From NCBI RefSeq assembly GCF_007828835.1, contig NZ_VIVL01000007.1, positions 248,001 to 312,000 on the forward strand: a DNA stretch of 64,000 nt. Direction: 5' to 3'. Within the stretch, counting starts at the first letter, position 1. Each line of letters starts with the position of its first letter. The notes beneath the pieces were generated by a model. That model was not told where the DNA came from. It was given only the letters and a program-made list of their open reading frames with translations, and did no database searches. The position numbers were made by a program, and so were the translations under genes. Positions 8,586 to 17,525 of the stretch are shown piece after piece. This DNA comes from Variovorax beijingensis. GTDB lineage: Bacteria; Pseudomonadota; Gammaproteobacteria; Burkholderiales; Burkholderiaceae_C.

Positions 8586-8650
8586 ACGCTGTACCTTGGG
8601 AAGACTTTGAGAATTTCAACAGCTTCGGCCATGCCGCACTCCCTTCAGGG

Positions 8651-8740
8651 GAAACGCCGCGGAACCGGCTTCGCCGGGCCGCTGGCGTTGCCCCCGGTAG
8701 GGGGTTGGCGAAGCGACACGAAGTGCGCGAAGACTGGGGG
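8651..8740 (-). repeat. Dispersed intergenic repeat, family 2, copy 2 (rhodanese-grxC gap)
   Basis: A 90-base element starts 11 bases after the rhodanese stop and has the same orientation as copy 1. It contains hairpins CCCCC-GGTA-GGGGG (8691-8704) and CCGGC-TTC-GCCGG (8665-8677). Loops differ from copy 1 while stems are kept. Two copies occur within 510 bases, one after each of two consecutive genes. Confidence 0.8.
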
Positions 8741-8751
8741 CGAGCCGATGA

Positions 8752-9168
8752 CTAGGCTTTTTCAACCGGCAGGTTAGCCTCTTTCCAGGCCTTGAGGCCG
8801 CCGGAAACCGCTTGGGCCTGCTCGTAGCCGAGTTTCTTGGCCATGGCCACGGCGCGCTGGGCGCGGGCGCCCGTGGCGCACACCAGCAGCAGCGGCACGT
8901 TCTTGTTCTTGACCGCGCCGGTCAGTTTTTCCTCGAGCTGGTTCAGGGGCACGTTCTTGGCGCCGATCATGTGGCCGGTGGCGAACTCTTCGGGTTCGCG
9001 CACGTCGACCAGCACCGCGCGTTCGCGGTTGATGAGATGCACCGCCCCCTGGGCCGTGAGCGTGCCGCCGCCGGCGCCGCGCACGAGCGGCCAGGCCAGC
9101 ATGCCACCCGAGCTGAGTGCGATCAGGATCAGCATCCAGTTCGCGGTGACGAATTCGATCAATTTCAC
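8752..9168 (-). CDS. Membrane-anchored rhodanese-like sulfurtransferase (YibN type)
   Basis: A 138-residue single-domain rhodanese with an N-terminal transmembrane anchor (residues about 9-30). The rhodanese fold is shown by LVDVREPEEFATGH and by the active-site loop with catalytic cysteine C97 in VCATGARA. Such proteins can transfer sulfane sulfur to thiol acceptors; the physiological partner is unknown. Gene order rhodanese-grxC-secB-gpsA matches yibN-grxC-secB-gpsA in E. coli. It is divergent from gpmA with 72 bases between the starts. Confidence 0.9.
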   Translation of the reverse strand: MKLIEFVTANWMLILIALSSGGMLAWPLVRGAGGGTLTAQGAVHLINRERAVLVDVREPEEFATGHMIGAKNVPLNQLEEKLTGAVKNKNVPLLLVCATGARAQRAVAMAKKLGYEQAQAVSGGLKAWKEANLPVEKA

Positions 9169-9177
9169 GGGGGTTCC

Positions 9178-9205
9178 TTGGATGGCAAACCCGGGATTTT
9201 AGAAT
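9178..9205 (+). promoter_or_regulatory. Candidate sigma-70 promoter for gpmA
   Basis: TTGGAT (9178-9183) and TAGAAT (9200-9205) are separated by 16 bases, which places a transcription start roughly 30 bases before the gpmA ATG. The -10 box matches consensus at five of six positions, the -35 at four. It lies in the divergent gap with the rhodanese gene. Confidence 0.4.
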
Positions 9206-9240
9206 GCTGGTTTTCCCAAGCGCTGCCAAAGGCTTCCCAC

Positions 9241-9984
9241 ATGCACAAACTGGTACTGATCCGCCATGGCGAATCGACCTGGAATCTCGAAAACCGTTTC
9301 ACCGGCTGGACCGACGTCGACCTGACCGAAACCGGCATCGAACAGGCCAAGCAGGCCGGCCGGCTGCTCAAGGCCGAGGGCTACGACTTCGACGTGGCCT
9401 ACACCAGCGTGCTCAAGCGCGCCACCCGCACGCTCTGGCACACCCTGGACGAGCTCGACCGCACCTGGCTGCCCGTGGTGCATTCGTGGCGCCTGAACGA
9501 GCGCCACTACGGCGCCCTGCAGGGCCTCAACAAGGCTGAAACCGCCAAGAAGTACGGCGACGAGCAGGTGCTGGTCTGGCGCCGCAGCTACGGCACCCCG
9601 CCGCCGCCCCTGGAAGCCGACGACCCGCGCAGCGAACGCTCCGACGTGCGCTACGCCAAGCTCGCGCCCGAGCAGATCCCGCTGACCGAGTGCCTGAAGG
9701 ACACGGTGGCGCGCGTGCTGCCGTTCTGGAACGAATCGATGGCACCGGCCATCCGCGCCGGGCGCCGCCTGGTGGTGGCTGCGCACGGCAATTCGATCCG
9801 GGCGCTGGTCAAGTACCTCGACGGCATTTCGGACGACGCCATCGTCGGCCTGAACATCCCGAACGGCATCCCGCTGGTCTACGAACTCGACGACGAGCTC
9901 AAGCCGCTGCGGCACTACTACCTCGGCGACGCCGCAGCCGCCGAAAAGGCCGCCGCAGCGGTGGCCTCGCAGGGCAAGGGCTGA
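9241..9984 (+). CDS. gpmA: 2,3-bisphosphoglycerate-dependent phosphoglycerate mutase GpmA
   Basis: GpmA interconverts 3- and 2-phosphoglycerate in glycolysis and gluconeogenesis. The phosphohistidine motif IRHGES, with H9, opens the protein. NRFTGWTDVDLTE, RLNERHYGALQGLNK and AAHGNSIRAL (second histidine) all follow the dPGM pattern. It is 247 residues, as expected. The frame is open far upstream, but the real N-terminus is the MHKLVLIRHG at 9241. ctpA follows after about 100 bases. Confidence 0.95.
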   Translation: MHKLVLIRHGESTWNLENRFTGWTDVDLTETGIEQAKQAGRLLKAEGYDFDVAYTSVLKRATRTLWHTLDELDRTWLPVVHSWRLNERHYGALQGLNKAETAKKYGDEQVLVWRRSYGTPPPPLEADDPRSERSDVRYAKLAPEQIPLTECLKDTVARVLPFWNESMAPAIRAGRRLVVAAHGNSIRALVKYLDGISDDAIVGLNIPNGIPLVYELDDELKPLRHYYLGDAAAAEKAAAAVASQGKG

Positions 9985-10085
9985 AAAAAGAAAGCCCCTC
10001 GGCGGCGCTCCCCCGTGGAACCCCGGCAGGCAATTTGCTTCCAAGCTGTGTATATTGGTTCGACAGCCGACAAGGACAATCACTC

Positions 10086-11531
10086 ATGATGGGTCAGAAA
10101 CTGAAGATTACCGGCTGGGTTGCCGCCGGCGCCGTTGCCGGCGTCTTGACCACCGTCTCGTTGCAGACGGTTGCACGCGGTTCGCTTGCGCCGCTCCCAC
10201 TCGAAGAATTGCAGCAGCTCGCCGCGGTGTTCGGCATGGTCAAGAGCGACTATGTCGAGCCGGTCGACGAGAAAAAGCTCATTTCCGACGCCATCTCGGG
10301 GATGGTGGCCGGACTCGATCCGCATTCCCAGTACTTCGACAAGAAGTCCTTCAAGGAATTCCGGGAAGGCACCACCGGCCGCTTCGTCGGCGTGGGCATC
10401 GAAATTTCCCAGGAAGACGGACTCATCAAGGTGGTGTCGCCGATCGAGGGCTCGCCGGCCTTCCGCGCGGGCCTGAAGCCCAACGACCTGATCACCAAGA
10501 TCGACGACACGGCCGTGCGCGGCCTGTCGCTCAACGAAGCCGTCAAGCGCATGCGCGGCGAGGCCAACACCAAGGTGCTGCTGACCATCTTCCGCAAGGA
10601 CGAGAGCCGCACCTTCCCGGTCACGATCACGCGCGAGGAAATCCGTACCCAGTCGGTGCGCGGCAAGGTCATGGAGCCCGGCTACGGCTGGATCCGGCTG
10701 TCGCAGTTCCAGGAACGCACGGTCGACGACTTCGTGAAGAAGGTCGAGGACATCTACAAGGAAGAGCCCAACCTCAAGGGCCTGGTGCTCGACCTGCGCA
10801 ACGACCCGGGCGGCCTGCTCGACGCGGCCGTCGCCATCTCGGCCGCCTTCCTGCCCGAGAACGTCACCGTGGTGTCGACCGACGGCCAGCTGGCCGAGAG
10901 CAAGTCCGTCTACAAGGCGGCGCCCGAGTTCTACCAGCGCCGCTCCGGCAGCGACCCGCTGCGCAACCTGCCCGCGGCGCTCAAGACCGTGCCGCTGGTG
11001 GTGCTGGTGAACGAAGGCTCGGCCTCCGCGAGCGAGATCGTGGCCGGCGCGCTGCAGGACCACAAGCGCGCCACCATCATGGGGAGCCAGACCTTCGGCA
11101 AGGGCTCGGTGCAGACGGTGCGCCCGCTCGGTCCGGACACGGGCCTCAAGATCACCACGGCGCGCTACTACACGCCCAGCGGCACCTCGATCCAGGCCAA
11201 GGGCATCGTGCCCAACGTGCTGATCGACGAAAGCGCCGAGGGCAGCCCCTTCGCCGCCCTGCGCATGCGCGAGGCTGACCTCGAAAAGCACCTGGCCAGC
11301 GGCCAGGGCCCTGAAACCAAGGACCCGGAACGCGAAAAGGCCCGCGACGAAGCCCGCAAGCGCCTCGAGGAAGAAGCCAAGAAGCCGCCGCAGGACCGCA
11401 AGGTGCCCGAGTTCGGCACCGACAAGGACTTCCCGCTGGTGCAGGCGCTCAACCGCCTCAAGGGCCAGCCGGTGCTGGTCAGCAAGACCCAGGTCATTGT
11501 CGAAAACAAGGAAGAGAAGAAGGAAAACTGA
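10086..11531 (+). CDS. ctpA: C-terminal processing protease CtpA (S41 family)
   Basis: An S41 carboxyl-terminal processing peptidase of the periplasm. The order is an N-terminal hydrophobic segment (residues 9-28, signal or anchor), a PDZ domain (about 95-180) and the protease domain. The Ser/Lys dyad fits S314 in EGSASASE and K339 in QTFGKGS, 25 residues apart as in E. coli Prc. The C-terminal 90 residues are charged and Lys/Glu-rich. Two adjacent ATGs (10086, 10089) are possible starts. Upstream open frame overlaps gpmA and is not coding. Such proteases trim C-termini of periplasmic proteins; no substrate can be read from the context. Confidence 0.93.
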   Translation: MMGQKLKITGWVAAGAVAGVLTTVSLQTVARGSLAPLPLEELQQLAAVFGMVKSDYVEPVDEKKLISDAISGMVAGLDPHSQYFDKKSFKEFREGTTGRFVGVGIEISQEDGLIKVVSPIEGSPAFRAGLKPNDLITKIDDTAVRGLSLNEAVKRMRGEANTKVLLTIFRKDESRTFPVTITREEIRTQSVRGKVMEPGYGWIRLSQFQERTVDDFVKKVEDIYKEEPNLKGLVLDLRNDPGGLLDAAVAISAAFLPENVTVVSTDGQLAESKSVYKAAPEFYQRRSGSDPLRNLPAALKTVPLVVLVNEGSASASEIVAGALQDHKRATIMGSQTFGKGSVQTVRPLGPDTGLKITTARYYTPSGTSIQAKGIVPNVLIDESAEGSPFAALRMREADLEKHLASGQGPETKDPEREKARDEARKRLEEEAKKPPQDRKVPEFGTDKDFPLVQALNRLKGQPVLVSKTQVIVENKEEKKEN

Positions 11532-11568
11532 AGCCGCGCAGCCCCAGAGGCAGCGGCCCGACGCGCGC

Positions 11569-12321
11569 ATGGACGACCACGACCTGCTGCGCTACTCGCG
11601 GCACATCCTCCTCGAGGAATTCGGCATCGACGGGCAGGCGCGCGTGAGCGCCGGCCGCGTTCTTGTCATCGGTGCCGGCGGGCTGGGCTCGCCGGTTGCG
11701 CTTTATCTCGCGGCCGCGGGCGTCGGCCAGATCACGCTGGTTGACGACGACGAGGTCGACCTCACCAACCTGCAGCGCCAAGTCGCCCATACGAATGCGC
11801 GCGTCGGCCGGCCCAAGGTCGAATCGGCGGCCCAGGCCATGCGCGACATCAACCCGGACATCGCGATCGAGACGCACGCGCTGCGTGCCGACGAGGCCCT
11901 GCTTTCGCGCCTCGTCGCGGCAGCGGACGTGGTGGTCGATTGCTGCGACAACTTTGCCACCCGCCATGCGGTCAACCGGGCCTGCGTGGCACACGGCAAG
12001 CCGCTGGTGGCGGGCGCCGCGATCCGCTTCGACGGCCAGTTGAGCGTGTATGACACGCGCGACGACGCCTCGCCCTGCTACGCCTGCATCTTCCCGCCCG
12101 ATGCGGCCTTCGAGGAAACGCGCTGCGCGGTGCTCGGGGTGTTCGGCCCGGTGGTCGGCACCATCGGCACGCTGCAGGCCAGCGAAGCGCTCAAGCTGCT
12201 CGCAGGCATCGGGCCGTCGCTCGCGGGCAAGCTCCTGATGTTCGACGGGCGGCGCACCGCCTTCGATACGCTGAAGATCGCGCGCGATCCGCACTGCAGC
12301 GTGTGCGCGCAGCGCGCGCGC
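11569..12321 (+). CDS. moeB: HesA/MoeB/ThiF-family adenylyltransferase (MoeB)
   Basis: An E1-like enzyme that adenylates the C-terminal glycine of a ubiquitin-like sulfur carrier (MoaD or ThiS), as needed for molybdopterin or thiamin synthesis. The ATP-binding GAGGLGSP (35-42), the DDDEVDLTNLQRQ motif and two structural zinc CxxC pairs (C170/C173, C243/C246) are present. C186 corresponds to the conserved thiol seen in MoeB. The reading frame runs on to 12327, giving a product of about 252 residues. MoeB is favoured over ThiF by overall similarity, but no other molybdopterin or thiamin gene is nearby. It starts 37 bases after ctpA. Confidence 0.85.
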
Positions 12322-12342
12322 GCCTGAGCGGGCGCCTGCGGC

Positions 12343-14355
12343 TCAGCGCGCCCTCGCGCCCTTGGCCTTGGCGGCACCAGCGGCCGCCGGACCGGCGCTG
12401 GGCTTGTTGGCCTGCCCCAGCACGCTCTTGCAATCGGAGTCTTCGCCCGGACCGCTTTCGACGGTCGCGGCCAGTGCCAGGAGCGGATTGACGGCACCCA
12501 GCGCCAGCGCGGCCAGGCCACGCTGGGCCAGCGGAACCACCTTCAGGCCGCCTCTCGGTGCGCCGAAGGTGCCGCTCACCACCAGCGGCGTGCGAACCGA
12601 CAAAATGCTCTTGCTCTTGGGCTCCGGATAGACCACGAAATCGAGGCCCTCGGTGGCCAGGTTGGCCTGCCCCGTGGCGGTAAACACGGCATTGGTCGTG
12701 TCCAGCATCAGCGTGCGCCCCGTCATCAGCCCCTTGTTCACGTCGAACGCCAGCGCCGCGCAGCGCAGTTCGACGTTGCGGTCGCCGCGCAGCAGGAACT
12801 TGATGATGTCGCCGCCCACCAGTGTCGCGAACACAGGCAGCAGGTTGCCGAACTGGCCGCGCCCCGCCATGACCGCCACGTCGCCCGAGGCGCCCCCGAG
12901 CCAGTTGGCCACGGTGCTGCCCGGGCCCGACAGGTTGATGCGCCCGTCCAGCCGCCCCACGCTGTTGCCCGTGGTTTCGAGCTTGGGGAAAACTCGCGCC
13001 AGCTGCATCGCGCGCACGTCGAGCGAGGCCCGGATGTCTGCCGGGTTCTTCGAGGCATCGATGCGGATCGCACCGCTCATCCTGCCGCCGGCTATGCCGA
13101 GGTCGAGGGGATCGAGCGTCAGCACGCCGTCGGCCAGCTTGACCTGCACGCTGCCGCGATCGAGCGGGATGTCGCGTACGTTCCGGATGCGGTCCGCCGT
13201 GTACTTCACGTCGGCGTTCATCGCATGCACGCGCTCGAAGTCGAGCGGGGCCGCGGGCAGCACCTTGCCGCCGGGGCGCCTGGCCTGGGTGATGGTCGGC
13301 GGCGGCGCCACGCCTTCCACCGCCCGGGCCGAGCGTTCGGTGGGCCGCAGGCCGATCAGCGGGCCCAGGTCGTCCATGTCCATCAGCCGGGAGCGCAACT
13401 CGCCTGCCAGATGCGGCACCCGGCCGGCCTTGTCGAAGCGCATGTCGCCGGCGATGTCGGACAGGCCGAGCCGGCCCTTGAGTCCCGCCACCTCCCACAG
13501 CTTGCCGCGCTTGCGCAAGTCGCCGCTCAGTGCATAAGGAGAGGTTTCCGGCAGTGCGATGCCCAGCAGCGGGAACAGGGCGCCGAGGGTCTGGCCCTTG
13601 AGATCAAACCTGGCCTCGATGCCGTCGAGGTCGGCGAAGTCGGTCACGGTGCCCGATGCCTTCAGCCGGGTGTGGCCGGCCGCGGCATCGATCTCCATCG
13701 GGAACGGCGGCTGGCCGGCCGCCTTGAGCTGCAGCACGTTGCCGGTGCGGCCCTCCGCGCTCAGCGGCTGGCCCTTGTAGCGGCCCTTGATGCGAAAGTT
13801 CAGGGGAAGCGCCCCGCGGCTGGTGTCGTAGCTCACGTCCGCATGCAGGTCGACGCCCAGGTGCGTGGCCAGGAAATCGACCGCGCCGCTGTCCACCTGC
13901 ATCTGGCCGATGACCGGAACGGTGCCGGGATCGGAGGTGTCCTTGCCGAGCGCCCACGTGCGGCGCCCGTCCTGTTCCATTTGCAGGCCCAGGATGGGCG
14001 AAGAAAGCGCCAGCCGCGGGATCACCACCTTCTGCGTGAGGAGCAGCGGCCACAGCCGGATGTCGAACTCGGCACGCTCGGCCTTGACCAGGTAGGGGTC
14101 GCGGGCCCAGGGCGGATTGGCAAACTCGATGCCGTCGGCCTTGACGGTGGCGCCGCGCAGGCCGATGCCCACATCGAGCTGGCGCGTGATCTCGAATTTG
14201 CGCCCGGTCTTCTCGCTGACATAGCGATTCACGGGCCCGCGCAAGGTGTCCCACGGGAAGAACACCAGCAGCACCGCCAGCGCGGCAAGCAGCAGCACCA
14301 CAGCCGCAAGCAGCTTGAGCCAGAGCGGCCGGTTGCGAAGGACGTTCGTTGCCAT
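12343..14355 (-). CDS. AsmA-family envelope protein
   Basis: A 670-residue protein with one N-terminal membrane helix (about residues 11-33) and a long beta-rich periplasmic part, ending with an AsmA C-terminal domain (NLSGPGSTVANWLGGASGD region). AsmA-like proteins are thought to act in outer-membrane assembly or lipid transfer between membranes. The C-terminus is Ala/Lys-rich. The ATG at 14355 is chosen because the membrane helix follows directly; an in-frame ATG 22 codons upstream would add a Pro/Arg-rich segment of doubtful reality. It converges with moeB and is divergent from the receiver gene. Confidence 0.85.
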   Translation of the reverse strand: MATNVLRNRPLWLKLLAAVVLLLAALAVLLVFFPWDTLRGPVNRYVSEKTGRKFEITRQLDVGIGLRGATVKADGIEFANPPWARDPYLVKAERAEFDIRLWPLLLTQKVVIPRLALSSPILGLQMEQDGRRTWALGKDTSDPGTVPVIGQMQVDSGAVDFLATHLGVDLHADVSYDTSRGALPLNFRIKGRYKGQPLSAEGRTGNVLQLKAAGQPPFPMEIDAAAGHTRLKASGTVTDFADLDGIEARFDLKGQTLGALFPLLGIALPETSPYALSGDLRKRGKLWEVAGLKGRLGLSDIAGDMRFDKAGRVPHLAGELRSRLMDMDDLGPLIGLRPTERSARAVEGVAPPPTITQARRPGGKVLPAAPLDFERVHAMNADVKYTADRIRNVRDIPLDRGSVQVKLADGVLTLDPLDLGIAGGRMSGAIRIDASKNPADIRASLDVRAMQLARVFPKLETTGNSVGRLDGRINLSGPGSTVANWLGGASGDVAVMAGRGQFGNLLPVFATLVGGDIIKFLLRGDRNVELRCAALAFDVNKGLMTGRTLMLDTTNAVFTATGQANLATEGLDFVVYPEPKSKSILSVRTPLVVSGTFGAPRGGLKVVPLAQRGLAALALGAVNPLLALAATVESGPGEDSDCKSVLGQANKPSAGPAAAGAAKAKGARAR

Positions 14356-14588
14356 GAAAGCTGGATATATCCGCCGCGCCGCATCGCGGGTCGGCAATGG
14401 ACCGCAGAAACCGTGAGGCATTGCCTACGGAACGGCCTCGCCGGCCCTCTCGTCAGAACGCGCCTACAACACCCTTCCCCCGAAACTTGCATGATGCTCG
14501 TCGGCGGCGCCACAAATTTACGGTGTGCAGGCATTCGCCAGCGGGGCGTCGAAGACACCTGCCAACGTCAGAGGAAGCGCGGTTCGGC

Positions 14589-15002
14589 ATGGAGACAAGA
14601 TTGCAGACCTACATCGTCGAAGACAACCTCACGATCCGTGAAAACCTCATTGGCACCCTGGAAGAACTTACCTGCACGACGGTGGTCGGCTTTGCCGAAA
14701 CCGAAGCCCACGCGAGGCAGTGGCTGCACGATCACGGCGAGGAGTGGGACCTGGCGGTGGTCGACCTCTTTCTCAAACAAGGCAGCGGCCTGGGCGTGCT
14801 CCAGGCCTGCACCTCGCGCCGGGCGAACCAGAAGGTGGTGGTGCTCAGCAACTATGCAACGCCCGACATCCGGCGGCGCTGCGCCGAGTTCGGCGTGGAT
14901 GCGGTGTTCGACAAGTCGAACGAGATCGACGCGCTGGTCGACTTCTGCATCCTGGAGGCAGTGGCTCACCGCCCCACCAGCGGCACCGGCGGCACCGGCT
15001 GA
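14589..15002 (+). CDS. Single-domain response regulator (receiver only)
   Basis: A 137-residue stand-alone receiver domain with no output domain. Acidic pocket E11/D12, phospho-acceptor D59 (VVDLF), the conserved S87 and K109 (FDKS) are present. It probably works by protein contact or by passing phosphoryl groups. It converges with the NarL-type regulator and lies next to the CHASE3 kinase, which suggests a shared pathway, though this is inference. The chosen ATG at 14589 precedes the first beta strand; the upstream open frame has no domain similarity. A 233-base gap to the AsmA gene holds no recognisable element. Confidence 0.85.
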   Translation: METRLQTYIVEDNLTIRENLIGTLEELTCTTVVGFAETEAHARQWLHDHGEEWDLAVVDLFLKQGSGLGVLQACTSRRANQKVVVLSNYATPDIRRRCAEFGVDAVFDKSNEIDALVDFCILEAVAHRPTSGTGGTG

Positions 15003-15014
15003 AGAAAGAGCCGG
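14995..15014. other. Small hairpin between convergent regulator genes
   Basis: CCGGCT and AGCCGG pair around an eight-base A-rich loop, spanning the stop codon of the receiver gene. It may help end transcription between the convergent genes, but there is no T-run. Confidence 0.3.
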
Positions 15015-15030
15015 AAGCCGGAAGCCGCCG

Positions 15031-15663
15031 TCAATCGATCAGCTTGTTCTTCAGCGCGTAGTAGGTGAGGTCGCTGTTGGAGGACAGGTTCATCTTCTCC
15101 ATCAGGCGCGTGCGGTAGGTGCTGACGGTCTTCACCGACAGCGAGAGCGTCTTGGCGATGTCGCCCGCGGTCTCGCCCTTGGCAAGCTTCAGGAACACCT
15201 GGAACTCCCGCTCCGACAGCTGCTCGTGCGGCGCTGCATCGTCCTTGCGGTCGAGTTGGCGTGCCAGCAGTTCCGCCACAGCCGGCGTGATGTAGCGGCG
15301 GCCCAGCGAGATGGTGCGAATGGCGTTGACGATCTCGATCGGATCGCACTCCTTGTTGAGGTAGCCGCTCGCACCCTGGCGGATGAGATTCATCGCGTAG
15401 TGCTCTTCAGGGTAGCCGCTCAGGATGAGGATGCCCACGTCCGGCGCCTTGGCGCGGATCATGGCGAGCGCGTCGATGCCGCTCTGCCCCGGCATGGAAA
15501 GGTCCATCACCAGCACGTCGAGCTCCGTGGTGCGCACGAGCTCGATGGCCTCTCGCCCGCTGGCGGCTTCGCCGGCCACGCGCAAATCGACGTGTTCGGA
15601 GAAGAACTGCCTCAGGCCAGATCTGACGATGGCGTGGTCGTCCACAATTCCAATTTTGATCAT
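15031..15663 (-). CDS. NarL/FixJ-family response regulator (LuxR-type HTH)
   Basis: A 210-residue two-domain regulator with a receiver (D8, D9, phospho-acceptor D54, K103 in YLNKE) and a C-terminal LuxR-type helix-turn-helix (about 147-205) with LSEREFQVFLKLAKGE and IAKTLSLSVKTVSTY. It resembles UvrY/GacA/RqpR-type regulators. It is divergent from a CHASE3 histidine kinase, 107 bases between the starts, so the two are very likely a cognate pair. Confidence 0.92.
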   Translation of the reverse strand: MIKIGIVDDHAIVRSGLRQFFSEHVDLRVAGEAASGREAIELVRTTELDVLVMDLSMPGQSGIDALAMIRAKAPDVGILILSGYPEEHYAMNLIRQGASGYLNKECDPIEIVNAIRTISLGRRYITPAVAELLARQLDRKDDAAPHEQLSEREFQVFLKLAKGETAGDIAKTLSLSVKTVSTYRTRLMEKMNLSSNSDLTYYALKNKLID

Positions 15664-15770
15664 CTGTTACTTTCTTCGTTGTGCCGCGCCTGCGCAAGCC
15701 GCAGCATGCCGGTCCCCTGGTTGTTGTCGATTATTCACGAACTTGTGTTGAAAGCACCCTCGAAAGTTTC

Positions 15771-17114
15771 ATGCATTGGCTAGCCCCTCCAAAAATGGCC
15801 GTGAGCCTGCTGCTCGCGGCGCTGGCCGCGCTGGCCCTCGTCGGCATCAACGAGGCCGGCTACCGCCAGTCGAGCCGCGCCCTGGCAGACATCGACGCGG
15901 CCCTGAAGGTGCGCGGTACGCTCAACCAGATCCTGCAGAACATGCTCGATGCCGAAACCGGCCAGCGAGGCTACCTCCTGACCGGCGAAGCCAGCTACCG
16001 GCAACCCTACGACACGGCGGTCAAGCAGGTCGACGGCCACCTTGCGGCACTGCGCCAACTGTACGCCGAACGCCCGGCCGAGCGCACGCGGCTGGCGGAG
16101 CTTTCGAAGCACGTGCTGCGCAAGATCGCTGAAATGGACATGAGCGTGCGGCTGCGGCAGGACGGCAAGGACGAGGCCTGGAAATTCGTCATCACGACGG
16201 ACGTGGGGCGCGAGGAAATGGATTCCATTCGCAAGGCCGCCGGCGAATTGGCGGAGATCAGCAACCAGACCCTGCACCAGAGCCAGATCCAGGTGATGAA
16301 GTCGCTGCGGCTCGCGCGCATCGGCACCGCCATCGTCGCGCTTGCCGCGTTCCTGGCCTTCTTCCTCTACCTGCGGCAGGCGCACGCGCTGCGCACCATC
16401 GGAGAGCGCCAGCAGGAAACACTGCAGCGCGAGCGCAATGCGCTCGAAGACGAAGTGCGCGAACGCACCGCATCGCTGGCCGAGCTGGCCACGCACCTGC
16501 AGGACGTGCGCGAAACCGAGCGCGGCTATCTCGCGCGGGAGCTGCACGACGAACTCGGTTCGCTGCTGACCGCCGCCAAGCTGGACGTGGCCCGCCTGAA
16601 GTCGCGGCTGCTGGAGGCACCCGACGCCACCCAGCGGCTGCAGCACCTGACCGAGCTGCTCAACAGCGGCATCGCGCTCAAGCGCCGCATCATCGAGGAC
16701 CTGCGGCCGTCGTCGCTGTCGAACCTCGGGCTGGTCGCCTCGCTCGAGATCCTCGGACGCGAGTTCGCCGAACGCTCGGGCATCCAGGTCCAGATGGTGC
16801 TCGAACCGGTGGCCATGGACGAATCGCGCCAGCTCACGATCTACCGCATGGTGCAGGAGAGCCTGACCAACATCGGCAAGTACGCCGAGGCCAGCGAAGC
16901 GACGATCGTCCTGAAGAATTACGAGAACCACGCGGTGGTGGAAGTGGCCGACAACGGCAAGGGCTTCGACCCCCAGCGCCTGCGCCCCTCGACGCATGGC
17001 CTGGCCGGCATGCGCCACCGGGTCGAGGCGGCCCGGGGCAAGCTCACGATCTCTTCGACGCCGGGCCGCGGAACCCGCGTGAGCGCCATGCTGCCCATTG
17101 CGAAGCCGCTCTGA
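15771..17114 (+). CDS. CHASE3-domain sensor histidine kinase (HisKA_3)
   Basis: A 447-residue membrane sensor kinase. A helix at about 9-27 and a second at 182-202 bound an extracytoplasmic CHASE3 domain, which has the signature LDAETGQRGYLLTG. A coiled-coil linker leads to a HisKA_3 dimerisation domain with phospho-acceptor H259 (ARELHDELG). The HATPase_c domain carries the N-box (QESLTN, 362-367) and DNGKGF (394-399). This architecture pairs with NarL-type regulators like the one encoded divergently. The start at 15771 is the first ATG giving the membrane helix; ATG at 15795 is an alternative. Confidence 0.88.
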   Translation: MHWLAPPKMAVSLLLAALAALALVGINEAGYRQSSRALADIDAALKVRGTLNQILQNMLDAETGQRGYLLTGEASYRQPYDTAVKQVDGHLAALRQLYAERPAERTRLAELSKHVLRKIAEMDMSVRLRQDGKDEAWKFVITTDVGREEMDSIRKAAGELAEISNQTLHQSQIQVMKSLRLARIGTAIVALAAFLAFFLYLRQAHALRTIGERQQETLQRERNALEDEVRERTASLAELATHLQDVRETERGYLARELHDELGSLLTAAKLDVARLKSRLLEAPDATQRLQHLTELLNSGIALKRRIIEDLRPSSLSNLGLVASLEILGREFAERSGIQVQMVLEPVAMDESRQLTIYRMVQESLTNIGKYAEASEATIVLKNYENHAVVEVADNGKGFDPQRLRPSTHGLAGMRHRVEAARGKLTISSTPGRGTRVSAMLPIAKPL

Positions 17115-17306
17115 GCGCTCGCCGGCATCCCCTTCGGCATTTCTGCACGGATCGGCGCGCAAGGAACTCGGCCATCTCCTACGCTCCCCGCGCCCAGCCG
17201 CTGACAGCCCCTCGCAGGGGGGGCCACTTAAGGTTGCCCACGTGCCGTTCATTTCCTCTTGGACGCGCAATTTCCAAACAACGAGCGAAGCCTCGAAGGA
17301 GTCCAC

Positions 17307-17471
17307 ATGTTGTATTACGCAGTGGTGTTTCTGGTCATCGCACTGATCGCCGCCGTGTTCGGCTTCGGCGGCATTGCAGCCAGCGCGGTAGGGATCGCCA
17401 AGATCCTTTTCGTGATCTTCGCCGTGCTTGCCATCGCCAGTTTCCTGGCCGGCTTGCTACGACGCAAGTAG
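17307..17471 (+). CDS. DUF1328 small membrane protein (YtjA type)
   Basis: A 54-residue protein with two hydrophobic helices and a short basic C-terminus (RRK), matching the DUF1328 family of small inner-membrane proteins. Function is unknown; relatives are often induced in stress or stationary phase. A near-ideal GAAGGAG ribosome-binding site at 17295-17301 fixes this start. It heads a run of small envelope genes ending with a ferritin-like protein. The 190 bases before it hold a small CCCCTCGCAGGGG hairpin and no convincing promoter. Confidence 0.85.
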   Translation: MLYYAVVFLVIALIAAVFGFGGIAASAVGIAKILFVIFAVLAIASFLAGLLRRK

Positions 17472-17525
17472 CGTAGGTACGATCCACAGGCTCCCGCAAT
17501 TCATCTCCCCGGAAAGGAAAAATTC

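Noticed and set aside
8234..8740. CRISPR array, suggested by two direct repeats
   Set aside because: There are only two copies, 80-90 bases long, with a whole gene between them and no cas genes. They are intergenic hairpin repeats.
10033..10056. Sigma-70 promoter for ctpA from TTGCTT and TATATT
   Set aside because: The spacing of about ten bases is far too short for a functional pair.
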